The notes under the pieces were generated by a model. That model was not told the DNA's origin. It searched no databases and worked only from the letters and a program-made list of their open reading frames with translations. A program made the position numbers and the translations under genes. Below are positions 21,320 through 31,829 of a stretch of 64,000 nt of DNA, piece by piece. Origin of the DNA: Flammula alnicola (lineage: Eukaryota; Basidiomycota; Agaricomycetes; Agaricales; Strophariaceae). The stretch spans positions 310,001-374,000 of the forward strand of contig JADNRV010000018.1 in NCBI GenBank assembly GCA_015499995.1, read 5' to 3'. How positions within the stretch are numbered: position 1 is the first letter of the stretch; each line of letters starts with the position of its first letter.

Positions 21320-23698
21320 ATGCAAAAATTTGCGTACCGTTTTGCCAAAAATGCATCGAGGATATCTTGTACACGTCTCTTCTCAACCTCATTGCGGCGG
21401 AATGACACGCGTTCTATCGGGGCAAGACAATACGTAGAGAGTTTCTACAAGGAGAAACAAAATCCGATATGGATGCTGCTCGATACTCTCAAGTCTCCTG
21501 CTGGTCGGCTTCACCTGGAGGGAGCTCTCGTGGAGAGTCGGGTGTCCATCGAGGAATTTACCCAATGGAGGCCAATAATCATTCACAATGACATCGAAAC
21601 AGCTGTGGCCAGCTTAAACGCCCTCGGGTATTGCATACATACCTCCACGGAGGAATCTACTCCATCTGCAGGCCATTCACACTCTGCAAAACCAATGCCT
21701 TCGTGGGTCGTGCTTTACCTCGTCGTATACAAAGTTCGCACAGTATCACACGCTAAGGGCCCTTTGCTTGACCTGGTATACCACCATCTCGAGACCGCAT
21801 CTCCAGAAATGCAGGGACCTCTCCTCATTTTGACGGCCTACCATCTCGCACGCTACAACCTGCTCATCCCCCTGCGACGCGTCGTAGACACATTCCTCAA
21901 CACCCCCCTTTCCGACCAGGAGCGCCAATTCAATCTCTTCCTCCAAGCTTTATCCTCCCTTCCTTTTCGCTCCGTCGAAAACGCGAACAGCGTCGTGTCC
22001 ATCCTCAAAGCCATGGAATCGCGCCAGCTGAAGCTGCGAGCCCAAACGTACCAAGCACTCCTCAACGACCGTTTCGTCACATTGCAACTGACGAAGTTTC
22101 TGCACACTCGTATGGTGCAGGAGGGTTTCGTGCCGTCTGCTGCCCACCTGGAGTCCTTCCTCCGTGTTTTCTCCAAGAATGGTGCCATTCACGAAGCGCG
22201 GAAATATTTCACCGCAATACACGCCACAAACAAAGACCCTCCACCTGAAGACGAGTCGACGGTTGATCCTCGGTATCGGGCCAACACCCTGATGCTTAAC
22301 GCGCACGATGACCGTGCATCCGCGTTCGCTTTCCTTCGTCGCCTGGCTCAGCTATCCGCTTCTCCGGATCCGGCTCCTCCCCGACCCGCCACTCCGGCAC
22401 TCCCTACCCAACGACGCGAGGTTCGGTTTATTTCTCGAGCGAAGGATGATGTTTACGACCAAACAGCTGCGTTACACGTCGCCGCGAACGATCTGTCTAC
22501 CTCCACCCATCGTCTCATACAGGCCTTCCTCAAAATGTCTGCCAAACCCACGGTTGCTACACACACGGTCTTAATTCGCGGACTTTTGTTTAGAAAGGAA
22601 TTCCACAAGGCCGAGGTGTTCTGGACGAAGCTCTCCAAGTCATCGCTCGTCATGGACAAGGAGGCATTGACTTCGGGTATTCAGGCCTTCACACGGAACG
22701 GAAAGCCTCATGTAGCGTTCAAGCTGCTGGAAAAATATAGCTTGAAACCCGGGCAGAATGTCAAGGTTCCTGTAATGCCACCTCCGATTTCGATTACGAC
22801 AGTATCCATGAACGAGTACCTCGTCTCGCTCAAGCGCATTAGCAGGCCTGACGCCGTGTTCCGGCTGTGGGATTACATGGGCGTTCTCTACGATGTTTAC
22901 CCCAATGCAGTGACTCTCTCCATCTTGCTCCAATCCGCCAGGTTGGCGAATACATTGGACGACTCGCTTTCCGGCGCGATCGCCAAAATCAGGCTGTTCA
23001 ACCCTTTGAAGATGAAGAAGACAAGAGCGCATAGCATCTCCGGACAGCGAGAGGAAGCAGTCGGTGCTATCCTAGATGTCCTCGGCACGCCAACACACGC
23101 GCACGGCGGACTGCGGACCTACACATCAAGCATCTGGAGAGGCCAAGTACCCCTCGAATTCGCGCGCAAAGTCTTCCTACAAGCTCTCTTCGGGATGGAC
23201 ACCGACGGCCGTCTTTTCGCCGTCTCGTCACCAGCCAGCGCCACACGCGAGTCCTACGAAGACGACGCATCGTCAAGCATCGGCCTGCCCGATATCGGGC
23301 CGAAGAAATACGTGTTCGCGCCCTTCCCCGACCTGCTCACGCCCGCGGGCAGGAGCCACTACCCCCAGATCGTCGTGACCAACGCGAACTGCTTCAACTA
23401 CATCACCCTGCTGGGCGTGAGCGGCCGGGCCGGGGAGATCCCGTTGGTGCTGGCGTGGATGAGGGCGCTGGGGCTGCAGCCGTCCGAGTCGACGCTCGCG
23501 GTGGCGCTGGTGTTCTGGTCGGAGGTCAGTGTGCAGGCGCCGTTGGTGGAGAGGTGGACGGGCGGTCCGGAGAAGAATGAGTATGCGAAGTTGGTGGATT
23601 GGATTAGGGAGTGGGTGGGCGAGAAGAGGCTGCCGCATGAGAGGACGTTGCAGAAGTGGCGGGGTATTGTTGTTAGCATGAGGAAGCCCGCTAGGTAG
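21320..23698 (+). CDS. Mitochondrial PPR-like protein, single exon
   Basis: A 792-residue uninterrupted frame from ATG at 21320. The N-terminus is basic with hydroxylated residues (MQKFAYRFAKNASRISCTRL FSTSLRRN), typical of a mitochondrial targeting peptide. The body is helix-rich with repeats of about 35 residues resembling pentatricopeptide repeats, e.g. AQTYQALLNDRF, VATHTVLIRGLLFRKEFHKA and NAVTLSILLQSARLANTL. Fungal PPR proteins bind mitochondrial RNAs for maturation, stability or translation; which RNA is unknown here. It is one of the longest clean frames in the window. Its start lies about 230 bases from the divergent SR-protein gene. Confidence 0.8.
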   Translation: MQKFAYRFAKNASRISCTRLFSTSLRRNDTRSIGARQYVESFYKEKQNPIWMLLDTLKSPAGRLHLEGALVESRVSIEEFTQWRPIIIHNDIETAVASLNALGYCIHTSTEESTPSAGHSHSAKPMPSWVVLYLVVYKVRTVSHAKGPLLDLVYHHLETASPEMQGPLLILTAYHLARYNLLIPLRRVVDTFLNTPLSDQERQFNLFLQALSSLPFRSVENANSVVSILKAMESRQLKLRAQTYQALLNDRFVTLQLTKFLHTRMVQEGFVPSAAHLESFLRVFSKNGAIHEARKYFTAIHATNKDPPPEDESTVDPRYRANTLMLNAHDDRASAFAFLRRLAQLSASPDPAPPRPATPALPTQRREVRFISRAKDDVYDQTAALHVAANDLSTSTHRLIQAFLKMSAKPTVATHTVLIRGLLFRKEFHKAEVFWTKLSKSSLVMDKEALTSGIQAFTRNGKPHVAFKLLEKYSLKPGQNVKVPVMPPPISITTVSMNEYLVSLKRISRPDAVFRLWDYMGVLYDVYPNAVTLSILLQSARLANTLDDSLSGAIAKIRLFNPLKMKKTRAHSISGQREEAVGAILDVLGTPTHAHGGLRTYTSSIWRGQVPLEFARKVFLQALFGMDTDGRLFAVSSPASATRESYEDDASSSIGLPDIGPKKYVFAPFPDLLTPAGRSHYPQIVVTNANCFNYITLLGVSGRAGEIPLVLAWMRALGLQPSESTLAVALVFWSEVSVQAPLVERWTGGPEKNEYAKLVDWIREWVGEKRLPHERTLQKWRGIVVSMRKPAR

Positions 23699-23943
23699 AT
23701 GTAGTTGTCTTGAAAATGATTGGATTCATGAAGTTATCTCTTACATTGGCTCGGGGTTTGTGAGTGCTCCCAGCAAGAAAATTATGCAGGCCTTCAATTT
23801 CTTTTACAAGATATGTGTTTGATTTATACTGTACAGATAAAGAATCATCGAGTGGCCCAAGTTGATATATTCTACTGTCCCTACATGTCAATGAAGAATG
23901 TAGCTTCCAATGTACCAAGAGGCTTTGGATGAACACAGCTCCT

Positions 23944-24891
23944 TTACCCTCGCTTTGTCAGTTGAGCCTTCTTCTTCGCCTCAGCTTCCTGAGCTTTGGC
24001 TACAACAGAACTCGAGGTCAGGACCCATTCAGATGAGTTTGCGGTTGAGTACACACCTTCGGCTTCGGCCTTCCTCTTTGCAAGGGCAGCCTCTCGCTCA
24101 GCCCTGATCTTAGCAAGTCTCGAAAGATCTGACTTTGCTTCATCCGTCTTGCCTTGGACGTGGAGCTGGATGATGGGAAGCATGAATACAGAATTATGAT
24201 ATACGGAGTGCATAAGACTGACCTTCCAGTAGCGCTCCTTTGCATCGGCTTTCTCCTTCTGCTCCCTGATATGATATTTTTGTCAAGATAACATAATCGT
24301 CCCAGAATTAGACGCCCTAACGCACCTCTCGCGCCTCGTCAGCTCTCTCGGTGCATTGAGATCCGAGATGTTCAGTTTCTTCTGAACGTGGTTGGGGTTG
24401 ATGAGATCGGGATCTTCCTCCTCTTCCTCCTCGCCCTTCTTCAACTTTGCGTCGCCTTGTTTCTTCTTCATTTCGCGTCTCTCAGTACGAGTGAGCTCGG
24501 GGCCAGCCTTTGTCTCTTCTCCTGACTCTTCTTCGGATTCTTCCTCCTCAGACTCTTCCTCCCCCGACTCTTCATCTGAATCTTCCTCTTCAATGCCTTC
24601 GCCTCCTCTGTGAGTCAGAATGACAAGAGATAATCAGACGATCGAAGAGTGCACAAGATCATGAGTTCGATTTACCTGTGAACCTTTCGATCTCCATTAT
24701 CAAAGGCCATGTCTTTGCTAGATCACAGTCAGCTGGGTGCATGCCCCGATTTCCAGTTGATCGAGCACACCTGAAGCTACGACCTCCACCACGCTTTTGC
24801 TTAAATTTACCTACAAAAGCAGTGCATCGCACGACCGCGTCAATGACATATACATAAAAACAAGTCCTTGCTTACCTGTTCCGCGTACCAT
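23944..24891 (-). CDS. PP28/PDAP1-domain phosphoprotein
   Basis: Starts MVRGTGKFKQKRGGGRSFSK near 24891 in short exons, followed by a strongly acidic serine-rich tract (EEEDSDEESGEEESEEEESE...), then KKGEEEEEEDPDLINPNHVQ, KKLNISDLNAPRELTRRERE and a lysine/alanine-rich helical end (AKIRAEREAALAKRKAEAEA) to TAA at 23944. The NPNHVQKK...DLNAPRELTRREREE core is the casein kinase substrate phosphoprotein PP28 signature (28 kDa heat- and acid-stable phosphoprotein). Role in fungi is poorly known; RNA binding/ribosome biogenesis links have been suggested for relatives. It is divergently transcribed from the complex I subunit gene, 177 bases away. Confidence 0.85.
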
Positions 24892-25068
24892 ATTGTTTAT
24901 TTAGGCAATGAGGGTCGTCGATGTGTGTAGCACAAAGAGCAGGAGGAGAGAGAGATATCCGAGCAGGTAGATTACAGCGCTTCTTAAACAAATCCACATC
25001 GGGAGCTGAGTTTGAAATTTACCTTTCCTACGTCTTCCTCCTGCAGTTGTACATCTCTTTCCGCCAAA
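24892..25068. promoter_or_regulatory. Short bidirectional promoter
   Basis: Only 177 bases separate the start codons of the PP28 gene (minus) and the complex I LYR subunit gene (plus), so both promoters and 5' leaders must overlap or share elements. No specific site identified. Confidence 0.5.
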
Positions 25069-25579
25069 ATGACAACAATACCCGCCAGGTTGGCGACCCT
25101 CTCAAGGACGTCGTCGAGCATCACAGAGTCGCGGAAGCGCGCGTTGAAGCTGTACAGGGACTGGTATCGTTCGGTGGGTCGCTTGTGTATTGAGTCTGTT
25201 GGACAAAGCCAACTAAACCGGGATACGACCGACAGGCTCCAGAAATCTGCGCATTGTATGCCATTAGCGTATCACCTGCCTATGTGAGGCACGCCATCCG
25301 CCAACGATTCGAGAGGAACCGCCATGTGACAGACCCGCGCGCCATCGACGTGCTGTTGTTGAAGGGCCGACAGGATTATCAAGAGACGATGAACGTCTGG
25401 AAGCAGACAGACCATGTTATGGGGATTTTGCTAGAGCCCCAGGATAGGCCGAAAAGGACATTTTTGCAAAAGTTCTACGAAGGTGAGTGCAAATTTTGCT
25501 TGTATGCTTCTCTGGGAATTTACAAGTTTGTATAGGCAGAGACGAGGAGGCTGTTATCCCTGCTGCCTCTGGGATCTAG
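25069..25579 (+). CDS. NADH dehydrogenase (complex I) LYR-motif subunit, NDUFA6/NB4M type
   Basis: Three exons (25069-25173, 25236-25482, 25536-25579) encode 131 residues. The LYR motif appears as RALKLYRDWYRSAPEICALY, followed by VRHAIRQRFERNRHVTDPRA and the conserved ...LLKGRQDYQETMNVWKQTDHV and FLQKFYEGRDEE ending. This matches the NDUFA6 (B14, LYRM6) accessory subunit of mitochondrial complex I, which binds the acyl carrier protein through the LYR helix. Length agrees with the family. Start chosen because MTTIPARLATLSRTSSSITE is the usual short N-terminus. Confidence 0.92.
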
Positions 25580-25890
25580 ACTTAGAACGAGAATCACAGA
25601 ATACATTCTCTTCTCCAGAATCATTCTTATGAAGCGTGCCTTAGAAGTCTGAACTTCGTGACGATCTTACCATTCAGACGTTGGTTTGATTGGAGCTGTC
25701 ATGGTACTCTACCGGCGCGAATTATGCTGATCATTTTCTTTTGTATTCTACATCTCCGATTATGTTTATTCTTCGTCTAGGTGATCCACCCGTAATGTTT
25801 CCTTCATAACCACATCTACTCCTTGATGGAGTCTCAGGTATGTCCCAATTTTCTGCAAAGCGATATGAGTTAATGAGAGCTGCCGTTAAT

Positions 25891-26540
25891 CTATAGTTCA
25901 AGCATACCACATACCACTTCATGGAAGATGCAACTAGCAGTCATATACACCATTAACACCATCTGCCCCGCCGCAAATCCCAAATCGCTATACGCGAGTA
26001 AAGGAGGACCAGACGCACTCTGAACCGGAGCCCGGAGTGCGAATATAAGCCTGATGGCTACGTACAGCCCCAACGTCACGAGAAAGCTCTGGCACATTGC
26101 AAGCATTAAAAAAATTATCGTGCTGCGCATCCTTGCGCTGTGTTCTATATCTTCAGCTTCTTCCACGTCGCACTCTGCTTCGGCGGCTAGCGTTATCCGG
26201 CGTTCCTTGTATGAGAGCACGAGGAGGATTGAGTTATAGAAGAGAGTAACGATGGTGAGGGCGAGCCTGAGCTGTCCGGGACTTTCTTTGCTTTTTGAGT
26301 TGATGTTGTGGTGGCAGAATACGAAGATGGAGAGGATGACTGTGGAGAAGAGGACGGAAGCCCAGAGCCAGCGGTCGATTTGTCGGGAGAGAGGGGCAGG
26401 CCAGCTGGCCCAGCCATGTCCATGCCATTGAAATAAATGAGTGGAAGGAGCCATTTCAGAACGACTCTGTTGTTGGTGTACCAAAATGCAACGAGGGGGA
26501 TGCAATCCTGTGATTGGAGAAAATAAAATGTGTTATATGT
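25891..26540 (-). CDS. Multi-helix membrane protein, gene model incomplete
   Basis: A minus-strand frame ends at 25891 and contains several helices (LWASVLFSTVILSIFVFC, LTIVTLFYNSILLVLSY, RSTIIFLMLAMCQSFLVTLG, GFAAGQMVLMVYMTASCIF). An acceptor (ATCACAG before GATTGC near 26510) introduces an exon whose alternative frame reads DCIPLVAFWYTNNRVVLKW, also helix-like, but this frame does not connect to the downstream one without an indel around 26400. In the downstream frame the first ATG is at 26454. So the true N-terminal exons and frame are unresolved. No function recognised; it resembles other uncharacterised seven-helix fungal proteins. Its 5' part is duplicated further right. Confidence 0.5.
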
Positions 26541-27290
26541 AGTTATATACGATTTCATGAGTGGCCAACCTTATTCGTTGACGTCGAGTGATGTCTAAAA
26601 ATAACAACTACCTTAACACCCGACGATGGGCATTGCTGCAGCCTGTCACCGCAGGCACTGCGCTACATATGCGTGATTGATGGAAACCTATCAAACCCCC
26701 GATGTCTACTGGGCGGTGTTCAAGGCGATTGGATAGCGGTATTTTTAGACAATTAGCTGTGATTTGTCTACTAGGCGCTCGTAGTAGTACTACAGTCGGA
26801 TGCCGACCACTGGCATACTCGCAAATTCAAATTATTGGAGTTGGCGAGACTTTCAAGTCGCTGCGGCCCAAGGGACAGGAAACTACATCACACCCAACAA
26901 TTCATCCGCAAGATCGTCTAGTTCAACCGCCACCGCAGGCGTCTGGCTGACCATCTTCGCCTCCTTCACACGTACCCGCACCGAAGAGCCCCCGCAACTC
27001 GTCCTGGCTTTATACCCTAGTTTGGGCTTGACGTAGGTGACGAGGAGTTCTTCGCCTGCCTTGTTATCAATGGGGACTCTGCTGGCGAAGCACTAAATGA
27101 CAACGAGGGTGATGCAATCTGTCTATGACAACGAGGGTGATGCAATCTGTCTCCTGCCAACCCGATGATTAGGGACAGATGATAGTTGGAGAGAATGAAA
27201 TGGGTGCCGTGATACAGTTATACAAGTATATGTACAGTTTCATGGGCGCCAATGCACCATGATGTATTTATTGACGTCGATTGAAAATAG
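26480..27290. repeat. Decayed local duplication of the membrane gene's 5' part, with a perfect 28-bp tandem repeat
   Basis: Sequence at about 26480-26590 recurs at about 27095-27290: GATGCAATC..., then GAAAATAAAATG versus GAGAATGAAATG, a run of GTTATA..., TTTCATGAGTGGCC versus TTTCATGGGCGCC, and TTGACGTCGA. Inside the second copy, the unit starting ATGACAACGAGGGTGATGCA occurs twice in tandem (27097-27124 and 27125-27152) without mismatch. The second copy is not coding. Together with the neighbouring SET5-like fragment it suggests an older tandem duplication of this interval. Confidence 0.7.
26697..27063 (-). pseudogene. Truncated copy of the SET5-like gene 3' end
   Basis: This stretch aligns with 28636-29010, the last coding part and 3' flank of the SET5-like gene. 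Shared blocks include CCGATGTCTACTGGGCG, GTGCTCGTAGTA, ATTGGAGTT and GGAAACTACATCACACCCAA. On the minus strand it still encodes KAGEELLVTYVKPKLGYKAR, matching KAGEELLITYVNPKLGYKAR of the intact gene, but then loses the frame and lacks the rest of the SET domain. No upstream exons are present. It is a dead fragment left by duplication. Confidence 0.8.
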
Positions 27291-27300
27291 TTCAGTCGAT

Positions 27301-28338
27301 CTACACTCCGAGTACTTCCTGAAGTCGTATCTCGCAGGGGCCCAGGAAGAGAAAATCTGCCTCGTCAGAATGATTGCTCGGCTCGATATTGAACACTGCA
27401 ACCCGACCCCCATGTTCCTTAACACGACTGCCAATCTTCGACGCCGGTTGGATCTATACCAGCACACAGGAAATGGGTAGGTAGGTGGGAGAGTATCAGA
27501 TCACGATGAGAGAAGTTGAAATTACAGACATGACATACCACAGCGGACGTCCCTACAATGATACACAAGTCTGCTTCATCCGCGAGGGCTAAGACCTCAT
27601 GTATTCGATGCGGCCGCTCCCCGAACCACACCACCCCGGGGCGGCAGAGTTGTCCACAATCCGGGCAGTGGGGCAGATCGACCCGTCGGATAATAGGTTC
27701 TGGTGCGCCGTCCTGCATGAAGTTTTCGGTACCGCCCAGGGCTGGGCAAATCGGCGACTTGTAGTTCGTCTCACGGAAGTTGCAGTCATGGGCCGTGCAT
27801 ACGACGTCAAAGAGGCGCCCATGCATCTCGATGATCTCGCCGGGCTGTTCACCCTTGCCAAAGGCCACGACTGTCTCGTTGAGGGCCCTCGTGCAGAGCC
27901 CGTCTACGTTCTGTGTTATGTGGGTAAGCTCAGAGTTCGGAGCAAGCTTATGACGAATACTGGGAATGGCTAAGCGAGCCAACACATAGTGCCCTGGATT
28001 GGGCGCGGCGTTGCGAACCCTGCCATGTAATGTGAGAGTCCGGCTATGGGAGACAGAGGACAAACTCACTGTTCTCGTCTATAGTGGAAGAATTGCCATA
28101 CTCGAGACTGGTTTTCGGCAAATGCAGCAGGGGTGGCAACGGAGGCGGCATCGTGCTTGCGCCATAAACCGCCACTGCCTCTGAACGTTGATATTCCTTT
28201 GAAGGCTCAGACCATCGCCATACAGTGTAGAACATTCAGATTACCTGAAGGGGCGGACAACCCAGCACCACTCAGGACAAGTATCTTCTTGGAGGACGAT
28301 AGAGCCCGGCGAAATTCAGCTATGTTGTCAGATGGCAT
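27301..28338 (-). CDS. Sirtuin, class III (SIRT5-like) NAD-dependent lysine deacylase
   Basis: Starts [20 protein letters not shown] at 28338; exons join to [17 protein letters not shown] (NAD-binding GAG-S loop), [22 protein letters not shown] (catalytic pocket TQNVD), [13 protein letters not shown] (catalytic His in HG), zinc cysteines in CTAHDC and [26 protein letters not shown] and a last exon [17 protein letters not shown]...LQEVLGV ending at 27301. These are all canonical. It should remove acyl groups (malonyl/succinyl/glutaryl or acetyl) from lysine, most likely in mitochondria or nucleus. In human SIRT5 the acyl-selecting pair is Y102/R105 in FYHYRR; here the first tyrosine is phenylalanine while the arginine is kept. 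Flanked on both sides by SET5-like sequence (intact right, fragment left). Confidence 0.9.
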
Positions 28339-28800
28339 TTGAAATTTGACCTTGAGAGGAAAAAGTGGAGGACACAGATTTACTTAAAAGAAAGCGGCAG
28401 ACGCGTGATGGCCAATGGCAAGTTGAAAGCTTGCGCAGACGAGGGAGAAGGGAAAGCTATGCAATTTCAAATTCCGTCGCATTTCTGCCAAGGGAATGTT
28501 GGAGTTCCTGAATTTGGTTAGACTCCAGCCAGTACGTACGTACCGGAACGGTGGAACGGTAGAACGATAGAACCTTGAGCGCTGAGCGCTGAGTGCCGAA
28601 AGTTGAACTTTGAACAATAGAATCCTACAAAATTTCCGATGTCTACTGGGCGCGGTTGGAACTTGGAAGAGTGGTATTTATATACAATTAGCTGCGATTT
28701 ATCTACTATGTGCTCGTAGTACTATAGCAGGATACCGAACATACTCGCAAACTCAAACTATTGGAGTTAGCGAAATTGTTGCTGCCCAAGTGATAGGAAA

Positions 28801-30303
28801 CTACATCACACCCAAACCCGCTTTCAACTCGTCCGCAAGGTCATCCAACTCATCCGCCACTGCAGGCGCCTGGCTAACCATCTTCGCCTCCTCCACGCAG
28901 CGCGAGCACGCGCATGCGCCAAAGCCCCAGCCCCGCAACTCGTCCTGGCGGGCTTTATACCCTAACTTGGGGTTGACGTAGGTGATAAGGAGCTCTTCGC
29001 CTGCTTTGACAGGCCGTTTGGCGATGACGCTGATGCGGGAGAGTGCGTTGCGCTGGTCGAGATGGCGGACGGAGACGTTGGGGTCGCAGGAGTGGTTGAG
29101 GTGGGCGTGCAGGGTGTAGAGGCCGCCGTGGGCTTCTAGATCTGGAGAGAGATGGAAAAAGGGTTAAGATATGGTGCTTGGTTTGGGTGATGAAGTCAAA
29201 GACTGACTGAGACTCATTCTGCCTAACCCGCGAAGGAAGCCTGTGTCGTAGTCGAACAGTTCACGGTCTACATTTTCTGGGAAGGGCTTTTTCAATATTC
29301 GAGCTAGCTTCTTTTGGTCTTGGGCTGTCTTGGGTTCCTTGAACGCCTGTAGGTAGAGCGTGTAGGCTTTCTTCCATGTACCTCTGTCAGGCTCTGGATT
29401 ACTCGCTCTTCAATGAGGAGCCAACGATCAGAATGGGATCGAGGAGGTTAAGGGAAGAGGTACACACGACTTGAAGCTATATTTGAATCTATCTTCCAAT
29501 CCCAGCTCTGCCATCCCGCTGACAATGTCCCAATCAGTTTGTAACGCGGAATCACTATGTTGGTTCGAAAGAAGGATCCGACTGGTACATTGAGCTAAAG
29601 CATGCAGCGCCATCCACTGTGCATCCTTGGCAAATTTTATGAGCGGCGCCGAAGCTGGATTTTGAGCTGGACATAGCAGTGGATGACATTTCGCCGAGCG
29701 AGCTAGACAAAGGCGGTTGCAGAACCGCGCTGGGCAAAACGAGGAAGGCGAGGACGCGGGGCAGGCGTTGATGAGAGGCGAGTCGAGCACGAGCGGCGTT
29801 GTGCAGTAGCCACATGCAGTAGACGACATTTGCAGGTCGAAGATTTCCCTAGCCACTCAAGAGAAGAAAATCCAATGAGCATCGCTTTCTGAATTATCGA
29901 GTTGAACGAGAACGGCTTACCACTCTGGTGCAATGATGAATGGATCCTCCCTCCATATCGTCTCTCCTTCCTCGATGTTACTGGCGGCCACCAAACCTTT
30001 CCCTTTTTTCTTGTTGAAATACTTGACGGCCACTTTGGTTGTCCATTGATATATGTCGAGGCCCTCAATTACTCGAGACGACGGGTACATGGGCGGTTCG
30101 ATTGCACTTGACTGAGACAGCGTGGGTGTCAATGTAAGCCCTTGGTTCTGGAGGATTTTCCTCGTCCGCTTCTCGCTAACGATCCAGTCAGGATAATTTT
30201 TGAGCAAGACGGCGTGTACTTTTGATATTCCAAGTTGCGGGTCTTTAGCTTTGAGATCGATCAGAGCTTGCGTTAATTCGTCTTCTTGAGGTGTGAATGA
30301 CAT
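28801..30303 (-). CDS. SET-domain lysine methyltransferase, SET5/SMYD-like
   Basis: Starts MSFTPQEDELTQALIDLKAK at 30303, continues through KGKGLVAASNIEEGETIWRE (start of SET), then a zinc-binding insert CGYCTTPL...FCPARFCNRLCLARSAKCHP of MYND type. Helices follow (SALQTDWDIVSGMAELGL, WKKAYTLYLQAFKEP), then HLNHSCDPNVSVRHL (the NHSC SAM/knot motif), AGEELLITYVNPKLGYKAR and the post-SET cysteines GFGACACSRC. It ends at 28801. This split-SET layout matches yeast Set5 and SMYD proteins, which methylate histone H4 tails and other proteins. All exons agree in frame. A fragment of its 3' end is found at 26697-27063, beyond the sirtuin. Confidence 0.88.
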
Positions 30304-30587
30304 TGTTATCTTGCGCTTTCGAGGGTAAAATAATTGCTTTTAAGGCTTTCGTTGTCAAGCCAAGTCAAAGCAACGTCGGCCTCGGTTTGACCACAGTTAA
30401 CAGGAAGATTGAAGATGAACAGCGCTGCCAGAGGCCCAGAACTGGGAAGATCATCGATCGAGTGGCGACGGCCTCTCCTTCAAGCACGCACATACACACT
30501 TAAAGGACCCTTCGCGGCCGCTTTTTCGCAACTCTTTTGACCTCGTGGGCTATTGGAATTGCTATCTGTGCTATCTCTAACCACGAC

Positions 30588-31829
30588 ATGAGTACCGCGT
30601 CCGACGAGCATCTCTCCGCGTCGTCGTCGGCATCGTCTGCTCCATCGTTCATTGAGCGAATTGACCTCAAAGCGATTGCGTCCTTAGCAACAGCTGCACG
30701 TTATCGAGCCATATCACTCACCGTGCTGTGCACCATCGATCCCGTCCCGAAAATAGGTGCCTTCAACGTGGTGTGGTTTATTGATTTTGCCGATGGAGTC
30801 CAATGGGTGCTCCGCACCCCCATCGCGGCATGGAGTCCGACACTCGAAAAACGCTTGCGGTCGGATATAATTGCCGTGCAACTTATTCAAAGCCGCACGA
30901 AGGTCCCTATCCCACCCATCCACGATTTTTCTGTCGTTCCCGAAAACGCGCTCGGTCGGCCATACACGCTCATGGACCGCGTAAAGGGCACACAACTTTG
31001 CAAGCTGTGGTTCGATCCTGTGTGGTTTACTGAGGAGAGACGCAAGACCGTATTTGAATCTCTTGTCCCCTGCATGTCGCAACTCCGGGCGTTCGAGTTT
31101 CCCACCATCGGAAGTCTCGACTACGACCCCGAGTCGCATTCCCATATTGTAGTTCCCTTGCTACCTTCCCTCGACGATATCGCGAACGGGGTTACTACTA
31201 CAAGCGGACCATATAACACTGCGCACGTATATCTACTTGGCGAGATTACCAGGAAATTTTCTTCAGCACCCTCAACGGATCACAAAGTCTCCCTGGCAGT
31301 GCTCCGCATGTTTGCTGGGTCTCTACCCGACGAAACACTTGACGGGCCGCCATTTGTACTTTCTATGCCCGATTTCGGCTATCAGAATGTATTTGTGGAC
31401 GATAATGGAAATGTGACGGGTCTCATCGATTGGGACGATATAATCGTTGGTCCCAGACAGGGCGGGTACGCGAGGTATCCCTCGTGGATTACCCGCGATT
31501 GGGATCCTCTCATGTATGGGTATCCCGACGTCGGGACTCCGCCCCCTATGAAGAGTGAGGATAGCGAAGGCAGTGAGAATAGCAAAGGCAGTAAGGATAG
31601 CAAAGGGAGTGATGGAGACTCGGAGGGAGAGCGTTCGCCCACGCCTGCGCCTTCCCAGACAACGCAGATCCCCCCACGGGAACAGCTGGAAGAAGACTCG
31701 CCCTCGACTCTTCAGGCGTTCCGAGAAGAATACCTCGCGGCTTTTACACGAGCAGACCCCGTCAGTGCGCGCTACACCCGCGACTCGCACGTTTACGAGG
31801 CTCTCGAGATCGCCATTTCGTCAGAGTAG
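30588..31829 (+). CDS. Aminoglycoside-phosphotransferase-fold (APH) kinase-like protein
   Basis: Single exon from ATG at 30588 (the frame extends upstream to a TTG only). It has the fungal APH layout: GAFNVVWFIDFADGVQWVLR, then RTKVPIPPIHDFSV, GRPYTLMDRVKGTQL and the catalytic loop SMPDFGYQNVFVDD followed by NVTGLIDWDD. The usual H-x-D is M-P-D here: the aspartate and downstream asparagine and the second IDWDD are kept, but the histidine position is methionine. Substrate is unknown; this family in fungi is large and mostly uncharacterised. A serine/glycine/lysine-rich spacer built from 12-base near-repeats (31555-31625) interrupts the C-terminal part. Divergent from the SET5-like gene, 284 bases away. 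Confidence 0.82.
   Translation: MSTASDEHLSASSSASSAPSFIERIDLKAIASLATAARYRAISLTVLCTIDPVPKIGAFNVVWFIDFADGVQWVLRTPIAAWSPTLEKRLRSDIIAVQLIQSRTKVPIPPIHDFSVVPENALGRPYTLMDRVKGTQLCKLWFDPVWFTEERRKTVFESLVPCMSQLRAFEFPTIGSLDYDPESHSHIVVPLLPSLDDIANGVTTTSGPYNTAHVYLLGEITRKFSSAPSTDHKVSLAVLRMFAGSLPDETLDGPPFVLSMPDFGYQNVFVDDNGNVTGLIDWDDIIVGPRQGGYARYPSWITRDWDPLMYGYPDVGTPPPMKSEDSEGSENSKGSKDSKGSDGDSEGERSPTPAPSQTTQIPPREQLEEDSPSTLQAFREEYLAAFTRADPVSARYTRDSHVYEALEIAISSE

Noticed and set aside
30714..31145. Minus-strand frame opposite the APH-like gene
   Set aside because: Antisense shadow of an intact plus-strand coding exon.
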